A model generated the notes under the pieces. The model saw only the letters and a list, made by a program, of their open reading frames with translations, ran no database searches and was not told the DNA's origin. A program made the translations under genes and the position numbers. Positions 63,789-64,000 of a stretch of DNA of 64,000 bases are shown here, piece after piece. This DNA is from Leptasterias polaris (Eukaryota; Echinodermata; Asteroidea; Forcipulatida; Asteriidae). Location: positions 1,178,001-1,242,000 of the forward strand of contig JAZGTN010000189.1 in the NCBI GenBank assembly GCA_037783415.1. The letters run 5' to 3'. Each line of letters starts with the position of its first letter. Positions within the stretch are counted from its first letter, which is position 1.

Positions 63789-63944
63789 GTGAGTTTAAAT
63801 GTGAGACTAGCTCCTTCTGTAGATCTAGCATTTAGCATCTAGGATTTCAGAAAGAGCTCCTGGGGGATTTTCGGGGACTTATAGTATGTCATTTAAGGCA
63901 CATTCCTGGATCAGCTTGTTATGAGCTGTATCCAGGTTTTAATA

Positions 63945-64000
63945 TGCTTTACTATAATTGCTTCTCTTCACCCAAGGGTATGAAAAATGGGTACCTGCTA
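63945..64000 (+). repeat. SINE-like repeat body, cut by the window end
   Basis: ATTGCTTCTCTTCACCC, AAATGGGTACCTGC match the shared body of the SINE-like family. Confidence 0.7.

Overview
This is a stretch of animal nuclear genome: spliced genes with GT-AG introns, AT-rich introns and very abundant short foldback and tRNA-derived repeats. The repeat families (for example those ending CCCAATTTCATAGAGCTGC or GTTGCCTTGGATCGGGCG) and the invertebrate-deuterostome style of the genes suggest an echinoderm, most likely a sea star. That taxon call is inference. There are no bacterial operons and no CRISPR array.

Two protein genes can be reconstructed exon by exon, both on the + strand. (1) The last ten coding exons of tomosyn (STXBP5 family) run from 13636 to the stop at 36124. 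They encode the C-terminal 381 residues, ending in the R-SNARE motif and YKDKKWYQF. All splice phases agree. The 5' part, including the WD40 propellers, lies before the window or in exons I cannot recognise in 1-13600. (2) Six 5'-proximal coding exons of CEP162 (centriolar transition-zone and axoneme-recognition protein) run from 57444 to 63788, and the gene continues past 64000. Its first coding exon was not found.

Everything else is intronic or intergenic and dominated by repeats. The most striking is about 114 copies of a 63-bp unit (24954-32143) in one tomosyn intron, sitting exactly between the two ends of a dispersed foldback element. The intergenic part holds a tandem, nearly identical LTR element with a gag-like-position ORF but no polymerase (46326-49800), a short array of CGTTCGAACG palindromes (49886-50070), a GC-rich ~195-bp array split by a hAT-type element with a perfect 8-bp target duplication (53818-56673), and a nested inverted-repeat element rich in TGACGTTCG-like motifs. 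In a CEP162 intron a piggyBac-like element with TTAA ends has landed in the anticodon loop of a tRNA-like repeat (58955-59688). Two non-LTR retrotransposon 3' fragments lie in tomosyn introns (about 14035-14215 and 16072-16927).

The two host genes are not known to act in one pathway. Tomosyn inhibits SNARE assembly in secretion; CEP162 acts at the ciliary base. No undescribed molecular machine is evident. The notable biology here is repeat evolution: tandem arrays growing inside foldback elements, nested insertions with readable footprints, and a young LTR element that has gone tandem.
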